Assembly: GCA_007378985.1 (NCBI GenBank)
Contig: VMHB01000003.1
Coordinates: 1 to 64,000, forward strand
DNA from: Parcubacteria group bacterium Greene0714_7
GTDB taxonomy: Bacteria > Patescibacteria > Paceibacteria > UBA9973 > UBA2103
Reading direction: 5' to 3'
Length of the DNA: 64,000 bases
In this document: in pieces, positions 32,352 to 40,236 of the stretch
How the letters are laid out: every line of letters begins with the position of its first letter
Position numbering within the stretch: the stretch's first letter is position 1
The notes under the pieces: model-generated
Databases searched by the model: none
Told to the model about the DNA's origin: nothing
Seen by the model: the letters and a program-made list of their open reading frames with translations, nothing else
Position numbers and translations under genes: made by a program

Positions 32352-33437
32352 ATGAAGAAACTCATTATAGTCACTGACGCTTGGGCGCCACAGGTGAATG
32401 GAGTGGTAACGCTCTTTGAGCGAACTATTCCATATCTTAAAGAGCGTGATTTCGAAGTTACTGTTGTGCATCCAGGACTTTTTATTGCGTTCCCATTTCC
32501 GCTGTACCCAGAAATCTCTATGACATTTTTTCCTGATAGGAAAATGAAAAAGATATTTGATTCAGTTCAGCCAGACTATGTGCATATTGCAACTGAGTGG
32601 ACACTAGGGCTTTCAGCTCGATCATTGCTAAAGGGGAGAGGTATTGCATTCACTACCTCATATCACACCAATTTTCCCCGATACCTTCCTCATTACATAT
32701 TTGGGGGGACACTGCTTGCCGTTTTTTCTCGAGTGTACATGTCTTGGTTTCATAGTAGCGCTGAGGCGGTTATGGCAAGTAATGATACTTTAAAGGCCGA
32801 GCTCGAGGCGCATAATTTTAAGAATGTTGTTCTATGGCCACCAGGTATTGATACTACTGTTTTCAAGCCAAATGAAGAAAAGAGAGCAGAGGTAAAATTT
32901 CCTCACCCGGTGTTTGTATATTTTGGAAGAATTGCAAAAGAGAAAAGTGTTGAGGAATTTTTGAGCATGGAACTTCCTGGTACAAAACTGGTGATAGGGG
33001 ATGGGCCAGAGCGAAAAAAATTGGAACGAAGGCATGGCAAGAAAAATGTATTTCTTGGTTACAAGCGAGGGCAGGAGCTCATCGACATTCTCTCAGCGTC
33101 TGATGTTTTTGTTTTCCCTTCGCGTACTGAAACATTTGGTCTAGTGGTGCTTGAGGCACTTGCATGCGGTCTTCCTGTTGCCGCACACGATGTTATGGGG
33201 CCAAAGGATGTTATTGAAAATGGAGTTGATGGATTTTTGAGCGATGATCTCACTGAGGCTGCTAAAAAATGTTTAACACTCTCGCGAGAGAAGTGTCGTG
33301 AAAAAGCACTTACATTTTCGTGGGAACATTCAGCTGATATGTTTGCGGGCAATGTTGAGCGTTATGTAGGTGCAAATGCTCCTGTAGTTAATTTGCGCAC
33401 CCAGCTCAAGAAGCTTGTTTCTAAGGTCTTTAATTAA
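32352..33437 (+). CDS. Glycosyltransferase family 4
   Basis: A 361-residue GT-B fold enzyme. The N-terminal half has TDAWAPQVNGVVTLFERT and YHTNFPRYL. The C-terminal half has VFVYFGRIAKEKSVEEFL, LVIGDGPERKKLE and the nucleotide-sugar motif PSRTETFGLVVLEALACGLP (EX7E). It resembles MgtA/SQD2-like enzymes that glycosylate diacylglycerol or related lipids. The true acceptor is unknown. Cytoplasmic face of the membrane. Confidence 0.92.
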   Translation: MKKLIIVTDAWAPQVNGVVTLFERTIPYLKERDFEVTVVHPGLFIAFPFPLYPEISMTFFPDRKMKKIFDSVQPDYVHIATEWTLGLSARSLLKGRGIAFTTSYHTNFPRYLPHYIFGGTLLAVFSRVYMSWFHSSAEAVMASNDTLKAELEAHNFKNVVLWPPGIDTTVFKPNEEKRAEVKFPHPVFVYFGRIAKEKSVEEFLSMELPGTKLVIGDGPERKKLERRHGKKNVFLGYKRGQELIDILSASDVFVFPSRTETFGLVVLEALACGLPVAAHDVMGPKDVIENGVDGFLSDDLTEAAKKCLTLSREKCREKALTFSWEHSADMFAGNVERYVGANAPVVNLRTQLKKLVSKVFN

Positions 33438-33466
33438 AGTCGTTAGGGGAGGAGTGTATAACTTCC

Positions 33467-33496
33467 TTGCACGGCGAACGTTCGTTCGCTTATACT
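33467..33496 (+). promoter_or_regulatory. lexA promoter with SOS box
   Basis: -35 TTGCAC (33467-33472), an 18-nt spacer, -10 TATACT (33491-33496). The spacer holds CGAAC-gttc-GTTCG (33475-33488), a perfect match to the Gram-positive-type LexA/DinR box GAAC-N4-GTTC. The start codon of lexA is 6 nt after the -10, so the mRNA should be leaderless. This implies autorepression. Confidence 0.92.
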
Positions 33497-33502
33497 GTGT
33501 AA

Positions 33503-34069
33503 ATGGATACTTCATATTTGAGAGAGATTCTCCAATTTTATAGGTCTCGTTGGCGCATGCCTTCGTATGCCGAAATAATGGATATCACGGGTCTGCGTTC
33601 CAAGGATTCTGTATTCAAATTGGTTGAGCGTTTAGTGCGCCGAGGGCAGTTAAAGAAAGACCGCCGAGGGCGTCTTATCCCTACAACGGTCTTGGGAGAA
33701 ATAAAAATCTTAGGTCTTGTAGAAGCCGGCATGCCTGCAACTGCTGAAGAGGAGGTACTTGATAGTATTTCGTTAGATGACTATCTTATTCGCGATCGTG
33801 AACAGACGTATCTGTTGCGGGTGAAAGGCGACTCTATGAAAGATGCGGGCATTGTGGAAGGCGACATGGTTATTGCAGAGCGAGCAACTGTCGCAAAAGA
33901 AGGGGAGATAGTCATTGCTGAAGTTGATGGTGGATGGACGATGAAATATTTCCGAATGAAAAAGGGTAAGCCATATTTGGAGCCAGCAAATACTGCCTAC
34001 AAACCAATTTATCCTGAAGACGAACTCACTATCGCCGCTGTGGTTCGTGGCGTGATTAGAAAATATTAA
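33503..34069 (+). CDS. lexA: SOS repressor LexA
   Basis: A 188-residue repressor with an N-terminal winged helix (MPSYAEIMDITGLRSKDSVF) and a C-terminal S24 latent protease. The cleavage site Ala75-Gly76 is in VEAGMPA. The catalytic dyad is Ser111 (KGDSMKDAG) and Lys148 (WTMKYF), 37 residues apart as in E. coli LexA. RecA-triggered self-cleavage would lift repression of DNA-damage genes. A perfect SOS box lies in its own promoter, and no other perfect box was noticed in the window. Confidence 0.96.
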   Translation: MDTSYLREILQFYRSRWRMPSYAEIMDITGLRSKDSVFKLVERLVRRGQLKKDRRGRLIPTTVLGEIKILGLVEAGMPATAEEEVLDSISLDDYLIRDREQTYLLRVKGDSMKDAGIVEGDMVIAERATVAKEGEIVIAEVDGGWTMKYFRMKKGKPYLEPANTAYKPIYPEDELTIAAVVRGVIRKY

Positions 34070-34070
34070 A

Positions 34071-34188
34071 GAACATTCTAAAATCTTCACCTGCTTTGTT
34101 GCTCGCTCCGCTCCTCCATCGCCATATACTGAATATGGCTCGGTACGGTGCTCACTCGCGCCTCGCATCTGAAGATTTTAGAAAGTTC
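34071..34188. repeat. Long inverted repeat downstream of lexA
   Basis: Left arm GAACATTCTAAAATCTTCA (34071-34089) pairs with 34170-34188 at 18 of 19 positions. The 80-nt interior has a perfect GCCATAT-actga-ATATGGC hairpin. It begins one base after the lexA stop. It could be a terminator-like structure or a small mobile element. Confidence 0.85.
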
Positions 34189-34191
34189 TCA

Positions 34192-34581
34192 TCACTCATC
34201 ATCTCTTGAGCGACGTGTCACGCCTTTCCCGTCTGGAAGCGCTCCCATTTCTTTCAGGATTTGGGGAATCATCGCTTTCGTCTTAGGGGTACGGTCAGCG
34301 CTCTCTTCTGCCTGCAATAGGACATCTTCATATGCAAAGCGCGCAGATGCTATACGGCCAGCCTGTAATCGAAGTCGGGCATCTTGCAAGTTGTGTGCAA
34401 ACCATGCTTCTTCGCGTTCTGGTCCCCATTCGGGATATGTTTTGTCGAGTTCCACAATCTGTTGGTCAAGCCACGCAAGATATATCAAGCACTCCCTAAG
34501 AGTTTTCTGTTCAATGTTCAAAAGATCAGCAAGAGCTTGCCCGTTAGTTATTTCTTCTCGCCTCGTGAGACCCTCTGCCAT
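34192..34581 (-). CDS. Hypothetical helical protein
   Basis: A 129-residue mostly helical, charged, soluble protein. Segments such as EQKTLRECLIYLAWLDQQIVELD suggest coiled coil. No family recognised. It starts 3 nt after the stop of the 34585 gene, so the two are an operon. Confidence 0.65.
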   Translation of the reverse strand: MAEGLTRREEITNGQALADLLNIEQKTLRECLIYLAWLDQQIVELDKTYPEWGPEREEAWFAHNLQDARLRLQAGRIASARFAYEDVLLQAEESADRTPKTKAMIPQILKEMGALPDGKGVTRRSRDDE

Positions 34582-34584
34582 TTT

Positions 34585-34890
34585 TTAATCTATTAGTTTT
34601 GGTTCGGCTTCTAGTGGTCTCTTCTTTGGTGTGATGTTGTAGTTTTCGTGGAGGTATTGGAGGTTGTGACGTAGGCGTGCAATCTGCATTTCAGCGATTT
34701 TCATTGCCTCGTCTTTTTCTTCAAGTTTATTTGCTGTTTCTTCAACAAAACCAAGTAAGGTTGAGAGCATTGCAAAGTAATCGCCATTTTCGACGTGGAA
34801 AATAAATTGCTTTAATTGTAGCGCTTCATCTTGGGAATCATCAAGAATGAGAATATTTGTTTGGCTGTCGGGAAATTGTAGTTCGCTCAT
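34585..34890 (-). CDS. Hypothetical coiled-coil protein
   Basis: A 101-residue protein with a central coiled coil (ETANKLEEKDEAMKIAEMQI) and a basic C-terminus. No family recognised. TATACT lies 8 nt before ATG, and this -10 box is the edge of the ~100-nt element at 34901, so the element appears to supply the promoter. Confidence 0.65.
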   Translation of the reverse strand: MSELQFPDSQTNILILDDSQDEALQLKQFIFHVENGDYFAMLSTLLGFVEETANKLEEKDEAMKIAEMQIARLRHNLQYLHENYNITPKKRPLEAEPKLID

Positions 34891-34900
34891 GAGCGGGTAG

Positions 34901-35004
34901 TATACCCCATGAGATAATATGTTCGTGTGGAAAAGGATAGAATTTTTATCACATCAAAATTTTCGCTAATGCGTATTCTCTGATCTGCTATCTCACGGGG
35001 TATA
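34901..35004. repeat. ~100-nt element with terminal inverted repeats, copy 1
   Basis: Starts TATACCCCATGAGATA (34901-34916) and ends TATCTCACGGGGTATA (34989-35004). The ends are inverted repeats with one A/C mismatch, and CATCAAA lies in the middle. The copy at 52311 has the same ends, the same mismatch, the same central word at the same offset, and nearly the same length. It is probably a MITE-like element or a structured RNA. Confidence 0.85.
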
Positions 35005-35052
35005 CATGCAACAAAAAATAACCAATCCTATATGTATCCACATCTCTGCATT

Positions 35053-35092
35053 TTTATATATCCCTAATTCGCACGAATTAGGGATATATAAA
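35053..35092. repeat. Perfect palindrome, 19-bp arms
   Basis: TTTATATATCCCTAATTCG (35053-35071) and its perfect complement (35074-35092) with a 2-nt centre. It lies in the gap after the ~100-nt element. The rest of 35005-35134 shows nothing else. Confidence 0.96.
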
Positions 35093-35134
35093 TCATAATT
35101 GAAGAATAGGTCGTGGTGTTGCTCAGTGTGTTTT

Positions 35135-35761
35135 CTATGTTCTTTTATTTTTCTTATTCCACTCACGAAGGTTGCCAGCAGTCCTCTCCATTTTGTCTGC
35201 AGGGCGGATGTGTTTTTTATTTTCCCTTGGTAGAAGTGAAAAATGTGGCAAGGTATCTAAATGTTCATCGAGGTACCACAAATCTTCCTCTGCGGTAACC
35301 CAAGCGGTGCCGAGTCGTTTCAAATTAAGTGGTTTTGAATAACTTCGGAGCATCTTGAGTCCGTTCTCATCGAGAAACCATTCGTGAAAGTAGGAGAGTG
35401 CGAGTTCACGAAGTGTTTTGTATATAGGGTCTCGAAAACGAAGTACTGCATGATTTGTTTTTGAAATTGCCCCCCAATAACCATTTTTTTTATAGAGAGC
35501 AACAATATGGTCATCATCCTCGGGAGCTGCAGTAAGGTCCATAAGGAGGGGTTCTTCACCATTGATCCACAGTGCCGTAGCTGCTAAGAGCGCTCCTTCA
35601 ATGCAGTGTGCTTTTTTCTCACGAAGTACCCTTCGTGGCGACATATGTGTTTCTCCTTTCTTTTCGTAGTTGATAGGAAGGGTATCTAAAAAATCCTGAA
35701 TCTTAATTGGAGTTGAGAGTTTTTTTAAGGTGGCGAGTTCCTGCTTTGTAAGGTCAAACAT
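35135..35761 (-). CDS. Transglutaminase-like cysteine protein
   Basis: A 208-residue protein. REKKAHCIEGALLAATALW places a Cys at the start of a helix. This is followed by PLLMDLTAAPEDDDHIVALY (His) and WGAISKTNHAVLRFRDP (His, Asp), an order consistent with a transglutaminase-like Cys-His-Asp fold. Assignment is by pattern only. TATACT lies 8 nt before ATG. It is divergent from the MFS gene, whose TATACT faces the other way. Confidence 0.65.
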   Translation of the reverse strand: MFDLTKQELATLKKLSTPIKIQDFLDTLPINYEKKGETHMSPRRVLREKKAHCIEGALLAATALWINGEEPLLMDLTAAPEDDDHIVALYKKNGYWGAISKTNHAVLRFRDPIYKTLRELALSYFHEWFLDENGLKMLRSYSKPLNLKRLGTAWVTAEEDLWYLDEHLDTLPHFSLLPRENKKHIRPADKMERTAGNLREWNKKNKRT

Positions 35762-35800
35762 ACTTCTCCAGTATAAAGGGTGATTTGCTATACTCTTTTG

Positions 35801-37030
35801 ATGTCAGTTGTAAAAACAAGGCGAGTTCTACCTATACTTTTCGTTACATTACTTCTCGACATGATCGGCATCGGGATGATATTTCCTATTATTCCTATCA
35901 TTCTGACTGATCCTTCGTCACCCTCGTTTCTTCTTCATGGATTTGGCACGAGCGCGCAGTACCTCATTGCAGGTTTGCTCACTGGCATTTTTGGACTCAT
36001 GCAGTTCATAGCAGCGCCGATCCTCGGAGAATTTTCTGATGCGTATGGGCGGAAGCGCTTACTCACATTTGGTGTTGGTGTACTCGCCGTTGCTCAACTT
36101 ATGTTTGGCTTCGCCATTGTCATTGGTTCATTGCCACTTCTTTTCTTGTCTCGTGCAGTCGCAGGGCTTGCCGCCGCTAATTTTTCAATAGCCCAAGCCG
36201 CTATTGCTGATGTAACCGAACCGAAGGACAGAGCAAAGAACTTTGGGCTCGTTGGTGCAGCATTTGGTCTCGGGTTTATCATTGGTCCTATTCTTGGAGG
36301 TTGGATTTTACATCTCACAGGGTTTGCTTCTGCGCCTTTTTGGCTTGCGGGCGCGCTTGGTGTTGTGAATTTGATGTTTATTTCTCTATTCTTTCCTGAA
36401 ACAAGAAAGGGAGATGGTTCTCATGATTTCCATTTTCTTAAAGGTGTTCGGAACATTCAAACTGCGTTTAGAGATGTAGATGCGCGTCCCGTGTATCTTT
36501 CATCATTTTTGCTTCAGCTTGGTTTTGGATTCTTTACGGCATTCATTGGAATATTGCTAGTAAGTCGTTTTGGATTTACTGCGAGCGCAGTCGGTATATT
36601 TTTTGGTATTACTGGAGCATGGATTATATTCACGCAAGTAGTCGTGCTCCGTATTGTTACAAAACAATATAATGAGCGAGCAATTCTCCGCGTATCGCTT
36701 ATTTTGGTTGGAGCAGCTATTTTTGCGTATGGGTTTGTACCCTCTGCGTCGCTCTTATATGTAGTATTACCATTGCTTGCTGTAGGTAATGGGCTTTCTG
36801 TTGCAAATCTCGCAGCTCTTATAAGTAAGGGAGTGTCAGGTGAAAAGCAGGGTGCAGCAATGGGAATTAACGGCTCACTTCAAGCTCTGGCACAAGGAGT
36901 GGCTCCTGTGGTTGCAGGCGTTGGTGCTGGCTTTTTTGGCCTTCAGATGCCCTTTGTTGTAGGTATGGTTCTGGCGCTGTTTGCATGGGCAGTTTTATTT
37001 GTTTTGCCGAAGCACCTCGTTGTTACTTAA
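35801..37030 (+). CDS. MFS transporter (TetA/drug-proton antiporter type)
   Basis: A 409-residue, 12-helix transporter. The MFS motif GEFSDAYGRKRLLTFGV follows helix 2, and LSRAVAGLAAANFSIAQAAIADVT is typical of helices 4-5 in TetA-like proteins. Substrate unknown. I chose ATG 35801 because TATACT (35789-35794) is 6 nt upstream and an in-frame upstream extension would contain the promoter. Confidence 0.92.
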   Translation: MSVVKTRRVLPILFVTLLLDMIGIGMIFPIIPIILTDPSSPSFLLHGFGTSAQYLIAGLLTGIFGLMQFIAAPILGEFSDAYGRKRLLTFGVGVLAVAQLMFGFAIVIGSLPLLFLSRAVAGLAAANFSIAQAAIADVTEPKDRAKNFGLVGAAFGLGFIIGPILGGWILHLTGFASAPFWLAGALGVVNLMFISLFFPETRKGDGSHDFHFLKGVRNIQTAFRDVDARPVYLSSFLLQLGFGFFTAFIGILLVSRFGFTASAVGIFFGITGAWIIFTQVVVLRIVTKQYNERAILRVSLILVGAAIFAYGFVPSASLLYVVLPLLAVGNGLSVANLAALISKGVSGEKQGAAMGINGSLQALAQGVAPVVAGVGAGFFGLQMPFVVGMVLALFAWAVLFVLPKHLVVT

Positions 37031-37077
37031 CTGTGAGGTGAGTGGTATGATTCCCGTGTCCCTTTTTCATATTTATT

Positions 37078-37118
37078 TAAAAGCTGGAACCTGGAACCTA
37101 TAACCTGAAAGCTGATTT
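37078..37118. repeat. AACCTGGAACCT-type word repeat before glpX
   Basis: AAGCTGGAACCTGGAACC and CTATAACCTGAAAGCTG run up to the glpX start, leaving no clear ribosome-binding site. Same vocabulary as the in-frame inserts of prmC and dnaG. Confidence 0.7.
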
Positions 37119-37121
37119 ATT

Positions 37122-38084
37122 ATGGACAGAAACTTAGCTCTTGAATTCGTGCGAGTAACTGAAGCTGCTGCTGTTGCTTCAGGACATTGGATTGGTAAGG
37201 GCGACAAACTCAAAGCTGATGGTGCAGCAGTTGATGCGATGCGCACTGCATTTAATGAAATTAATTTTACTGGGCGTGTTGTTATTGGAGAGGGAAGTAA
37301 AGACGAAGCCCCAGAGCTGTATACAGGTGAGAAACTAGGTAAAGGAGGGAAGCCAGTCTTGGATATTGCAGTTGATCCGCTTGAATGCACCGATAGCGTG
37401 GCATACGGAAGATACAACGCACTCTCTGTTATTGTGGCTGGCCCCAAAGGCACATTGCTTGGAGCGCCTGACACCTATATGGAGAAGATTGCGGTAGGAC
37501 CAAAAGCTCGAAAAGTAATTCGTCTTGACGCCAGTGTGTCGGTGAATATTAAAAAAGTTGCAAAAGCACTTGGTAAAAAGGTAGGTGATATTACTGTCGT
37601 TGTTCTTGATAGGGAGAGGCATACGCAACTTATAAAAGAAATTCGTGCATCTGGTGCCAGGGTTCGTCTTATTACTGATGGTGATGTTGCGGGTGCCATT
37701 GCGCCATCAATGTTTGATTCCGGAATCGACATTCTTATGGGTATTGGCGCTTCTGCTGAGTCAGTACTTGCCGCCGCCGCCGTTAAAGCACTTGGCGGAG
37801 AATTGTTATGTAGATTTAAATCAAAAGATGAACATCAGAGAAATTTAGTTAAAAAAGCAGGTTTGAATGAAAAGAAAATTTATAGCACTAACGATTTAGT
37901 GAAGAGTGATGATTTCACCTTTACTGCAACAGGTGTCATTGATGGTCCGCTTTTGGATGGCGTTCGCTTCACGAAGAGTAAAGCGGTTACGCACTCATTA
38001 GTCATTCGTGGAAAGTCAGGCACGGTGCGTTACATGACAACGCACCATAGGCGTGACCCACGAGGAGATTTTTATTCATCATAA
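37122..38084 (+). CDS. glpX: Fructose-1,6-bisphosphatase class II (GlpX)
   Basis: A 320-residue Li-sensitive type FBPase, making fructose-6-phosphate. Family blocks are GDKLKADGAAVDAMRTAF, GRVVIGEGSKDEAPELYTGE, DIAVDPLECTDSVAYG, ITDGDVAGAIAP and MGIGASAESVLAAAAVKALGG. The metal-site loop reads ECTD where most relatives have EGTT, a change worth noting. Paired with the class I aldolase 18 nt downstream, the two enzymes give the gluconeogenic conversion of triose phosphates to fructose-6-phosphate. Confidence 0.92.
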   Translation: MDRNLALEFVRVTEAAAVASGHWIGKGDKLKADGAAVDAMRTAFNEINFTGRVVIGEGSKDEAPELYTGEKLGKGGKPVLDIAVDPLECTDSVAYGRYNALSVIVAGPKGTLLGAPDTYMEKIAVGPKARKVIRLDASVSVNIKKVAKALGKKVGDITVVVLDRERHTQLIKEIRASGARVRLITDGDVAGAIAPSMFDSGIDILMGIGASAESVLAAAAVKALGGELLCRFKSKDEHQRNLVKKAGLNEKKIYSTNDLVKSDDFTFTATGVIDGPLLDGVRFTKSKAVTHSLVIRGKSGTVRYMTTHHRRDPRGDFYSS

Positions 38085-38102
38085 AAAGTAACTTTTTAAC
38101 AT

Positions 38103-39116
38103 ATGCTTATAGACGAAACACGAGCAAAATTAAAAGAAACAGCACTTGCTATGGTTGCTCCCAGTAAAGGGATTCTCGCAGCGGACGAGAGTTTTGGAAA
38201 TATTAATAAGAAGTTTGAGAAACTCGGTATTCCAGTAACCGAAGATAATCGCCGAGCATATCGTGAGATGTTATTTACTGCACCAGATATAGGCAAGTAT
38301 ATTTCTGGTGTCATTTTATTTGATGAAACTATTCGGCAAAATGCTTCAGACGGGCGTACTTTAGTGAAAGTATTGAACGACAGTGGTGTGATTGCGGGTA
38401 TTAAGGTTGACGAAGGAGTAGAGAAGATTGGTGATACCGCTGAAACAGTAACTAAAGGATTGGAGGGATTGAAGGCAAGACTTCCTGAATATGTAGCGCT
38501 CGGAGCACGCTTTGCAAAATGGCGGGGCGTTATCACTATCGGAGAGGGTATACCAACAGATAGTGCGATTCGAGAGAATGCAAAACAACTCGCCTCGTAC
38601 GCACTCCTGTGTCAGGAAGTAGGAATAGTTCCTATCGTTGAGCCTGAAGTATTGATGGATTGGTCAAACACACAGGAGGTGTGTCGAGCAGTTACGGAAC
38701 GCACACTCAAAGCCGTTTTTGAAGAATTGAATAATGCCGGTGTGGCGATTGAAGGAATGATTCTGAAACCAAATATGATCGTCCCTGGAAAGGAGAGCGG
38801 TGTTGTGGCAACACCCGAAGAAGTTGCTAAAGCAACCACTGAATTATTTAAGCAGATACTTCCATTAAATCTCCCTGGTGTGGTATTTCTCTCCGGAGGT
38901 CAGAGTGAGATAGAGGCAACAGCAAATCTTGATGCCATGAATAAGCTGGGGAGCTTTCCTTGGAAGCTTTCGTTCTCCTATGGTCGGGCACTTCAGGCAA
39001 GTGCGTTGAAACTCTGGGCTGGAAAAGCTGAGAATGTGGCTTCTGCACAGGAGGTATTCATTAAGCGTGCTCATATGAACTCACTCGCAACTCTCGGGCA
39101 GTACACGGGAGAATAG
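38103..39116 (+). CDS. Fructose-bisphosphate aldolase class I
   Basis: A 337-residue aldolase of the eukaryote-like class I type. SKGILAADESFGNINKKFE at the N-terminus, VPIVEPEVLMD, and the Schiff-base lysine in GMILKPNMIVPG are diagnostic, as is FLSGGQSEIEATANLDAMN. No metal site is needed. It is in tandem with glpX. Confidence 0.96.
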   Translation: MLIDETRAKLKETALAMVAPSKGILAADESFGNINKKFEKLGIPVTEDNRRAYREMLFTAPDIGKYISGVILFDETIRQNASDGRTLVKVLNDSGVIAGIKVDEGVEKIGDTAETVTKGLEGLKARLPEYVALGARFAKWRGVITIGEGIPTDSAIRENAKQLASYALLCQEVGIVPIVEPEVLMDWSNTQEVCRAVTERTLKAVFEELNNAGVAIEGMILKPNMIVPGKESGVVATPEEVAKATTELFKQILPLNLPGVVFLSGGQSEIEATANLDAMNKLGSFPWKLSFSYGRALQASALKLWAGKAENVASAQEVFIKRAHMNSLATLGQYTGE

Positions 39117-39161
39117 GAGTATAATTAAGGGAGCTTTATAAGATTGTATATATCTATCTTT

Positions 39162-39425
39162 ATGACACAGCTTAATCCTAAAAAAACAGCACTTGCTCTC
39201 GGCGTCTTCTTTGGGGGCGTTCATGTTCTTTGGTCAGCACTGGTAGCACTCGGGGTAGCACAAGCAGTGCTTGATTTTATTTTCTGGCTACACATGATCC
39301 GTGCGGTGTATCTTGTAGACACCTTTAATCTCGTCGCTTCGCTCTCCTTGGTGCTCATGACTTTTGTGATGGGTGCGGTAGTTGGATTTATTTTCGCAAA
39401 AATCTGGAATTGGCTTCATCGGTAA
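39162..39425 (+). CDS. Small two-helix membrane protein
   Basis: An 87-residue protein with hydrophobic helices ALALGVFFGGVHVLWSALVA and ASLSLVLMTFVMGAVVGFIF. No functional family recognised. I chose ATG 39162 over TTG 39144. TATATA lies 9 nt upstream. The DUF1003 gene follows 12 nt later. Confidence 0.7.
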   Translation: MTQLNPKKTALALGVFFGGVHVLWSALVALGVAQAVLDFIFWLHMIRAVYLVDTFNLVASLSLVLMTFVMGAVVGFIFAKIWNWLHR

Positions 39426-39437
39426 TACAAATCATTC

Positions 39438-39962
39438 GTGAGCAATCTAAAACATTCATCTCATCATGAAAGAGTGTCGCGTAGGCGAACTGCGATTCAA
39501 AGTTTTAAGGCACGGGCAAATGCTAAAAGAAATCTAGCCGATAAGATCGCGGATTGGTTAACCGAATCGTTCGGCACTGTTTTTTTCCTTGGGCTCAATG
39601 GAATTTTCTTTTTGTTTTGGATTACATGGAATTCTGGCGTTTTACCAAATATTCCAGTTGGCGATCCTTTTCCCTTCGGTCTTCTCACTATGGTAGTGTC
39701 ACTCGAAGCGATTTTTCTTGCCATCGTTGTTCTTATATCTCAAAACCGTGAAACTAAAATTGCCGAACTTCGGGAAGAGGTGGAACTCTATATCAACACA
39801 TACGCTGAAAGTGAAATTACAAAGCTGATTTACCTACAGACACTTCTTCTTGAAAAGAGCGGTATTGATATTTCCAAAGACACAGAGCTACAGGAAATGC
39901 TAAAGACACTCGAGAGCGATGCAATAGAAGATGAATTGCAAAGGCAGTTGGCAAAAGATTGA
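39438..39962 (+). CDS. DUF1003-family membrane protein
   Basis: A 174-residue protein with a GTG start. Two hydrophobic helices around residues 45-95 contain the DUF1003 pattern (GTVFFLGLNGIFFLFWITWN ... DPFPFGLLTMVVSLEAIFLA). A C-terminal coiled coil (LREEVELYINTYAESEITKL) follows. Function unknown. Confidence 0.85.
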   Translation: MSNLKHSSHHERVSRRRTAIQSFKARANAKRNLADKIADWLTESFGTVFFLGLNGIFFLFWITWNSGVLPNIPVGDPFPFGLLTMVVSLEAIFLAIVVLISQNRETKIAELREEVELYINTYAESEITKLIYLQTLLLEKSGIDISKDTELQEMLKTLESDAIEDELQRQLAKD

Positions 39963-40031
39963 GAGGGAAGGGAGGTAGGCGCACGGGCTGGCTCTGGCGT
40001 AAATGCCTATTTTGGGTAGAATAGTGAGACA

Positions 40032-40212
40032 TTCTGTGGTTAGCATTATTGCTTAGTTCCACAGAATTAAAGTTGTTTAACAACATATTCCGCCGAGCGC
40101 ATGGTTTTAAGAAAAACCATGCTTTCTCCGACGGCACTCGGACAATATGAAAGCATGCTTTCATATTGCTCCTCGCTTGTCGTAGGAGCTCAATTCTTGA
40201 GCTCCGGCGGAA
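40032..40212. repeat. Cluster of nested perfect hairpins before tRNA-Asn
   Basis: First TTCTGTGG/CCACAGAA (40032-40066). Then outer arms TTCCGCCG (40088-40095) and CGGCGGAA (40205-40212) enclose GCATGGTTTT/AAAACCATGC (40099-40122), TCCGA/TCGGA (40127-40142), a 26-nt perfect palindrome centred on GCATGC (40143-40168), and GGAGCTCAA/TTGAGCTCC (40185-40205). Nearly every base is paired. No ORF is present. It may be a structured RNA, a recombination site, or a stalled-fork hotspot. Confidence 0.9.
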
Positions 40213-40236
40213 ACAAAGTGGGTAGAGCCCACGTAT

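Noticed and set aside
40032..40212. Integron attC site
   Set aside because: The folded form is suggestive, but conserved attC core triplets and any integron integrase are not visible.
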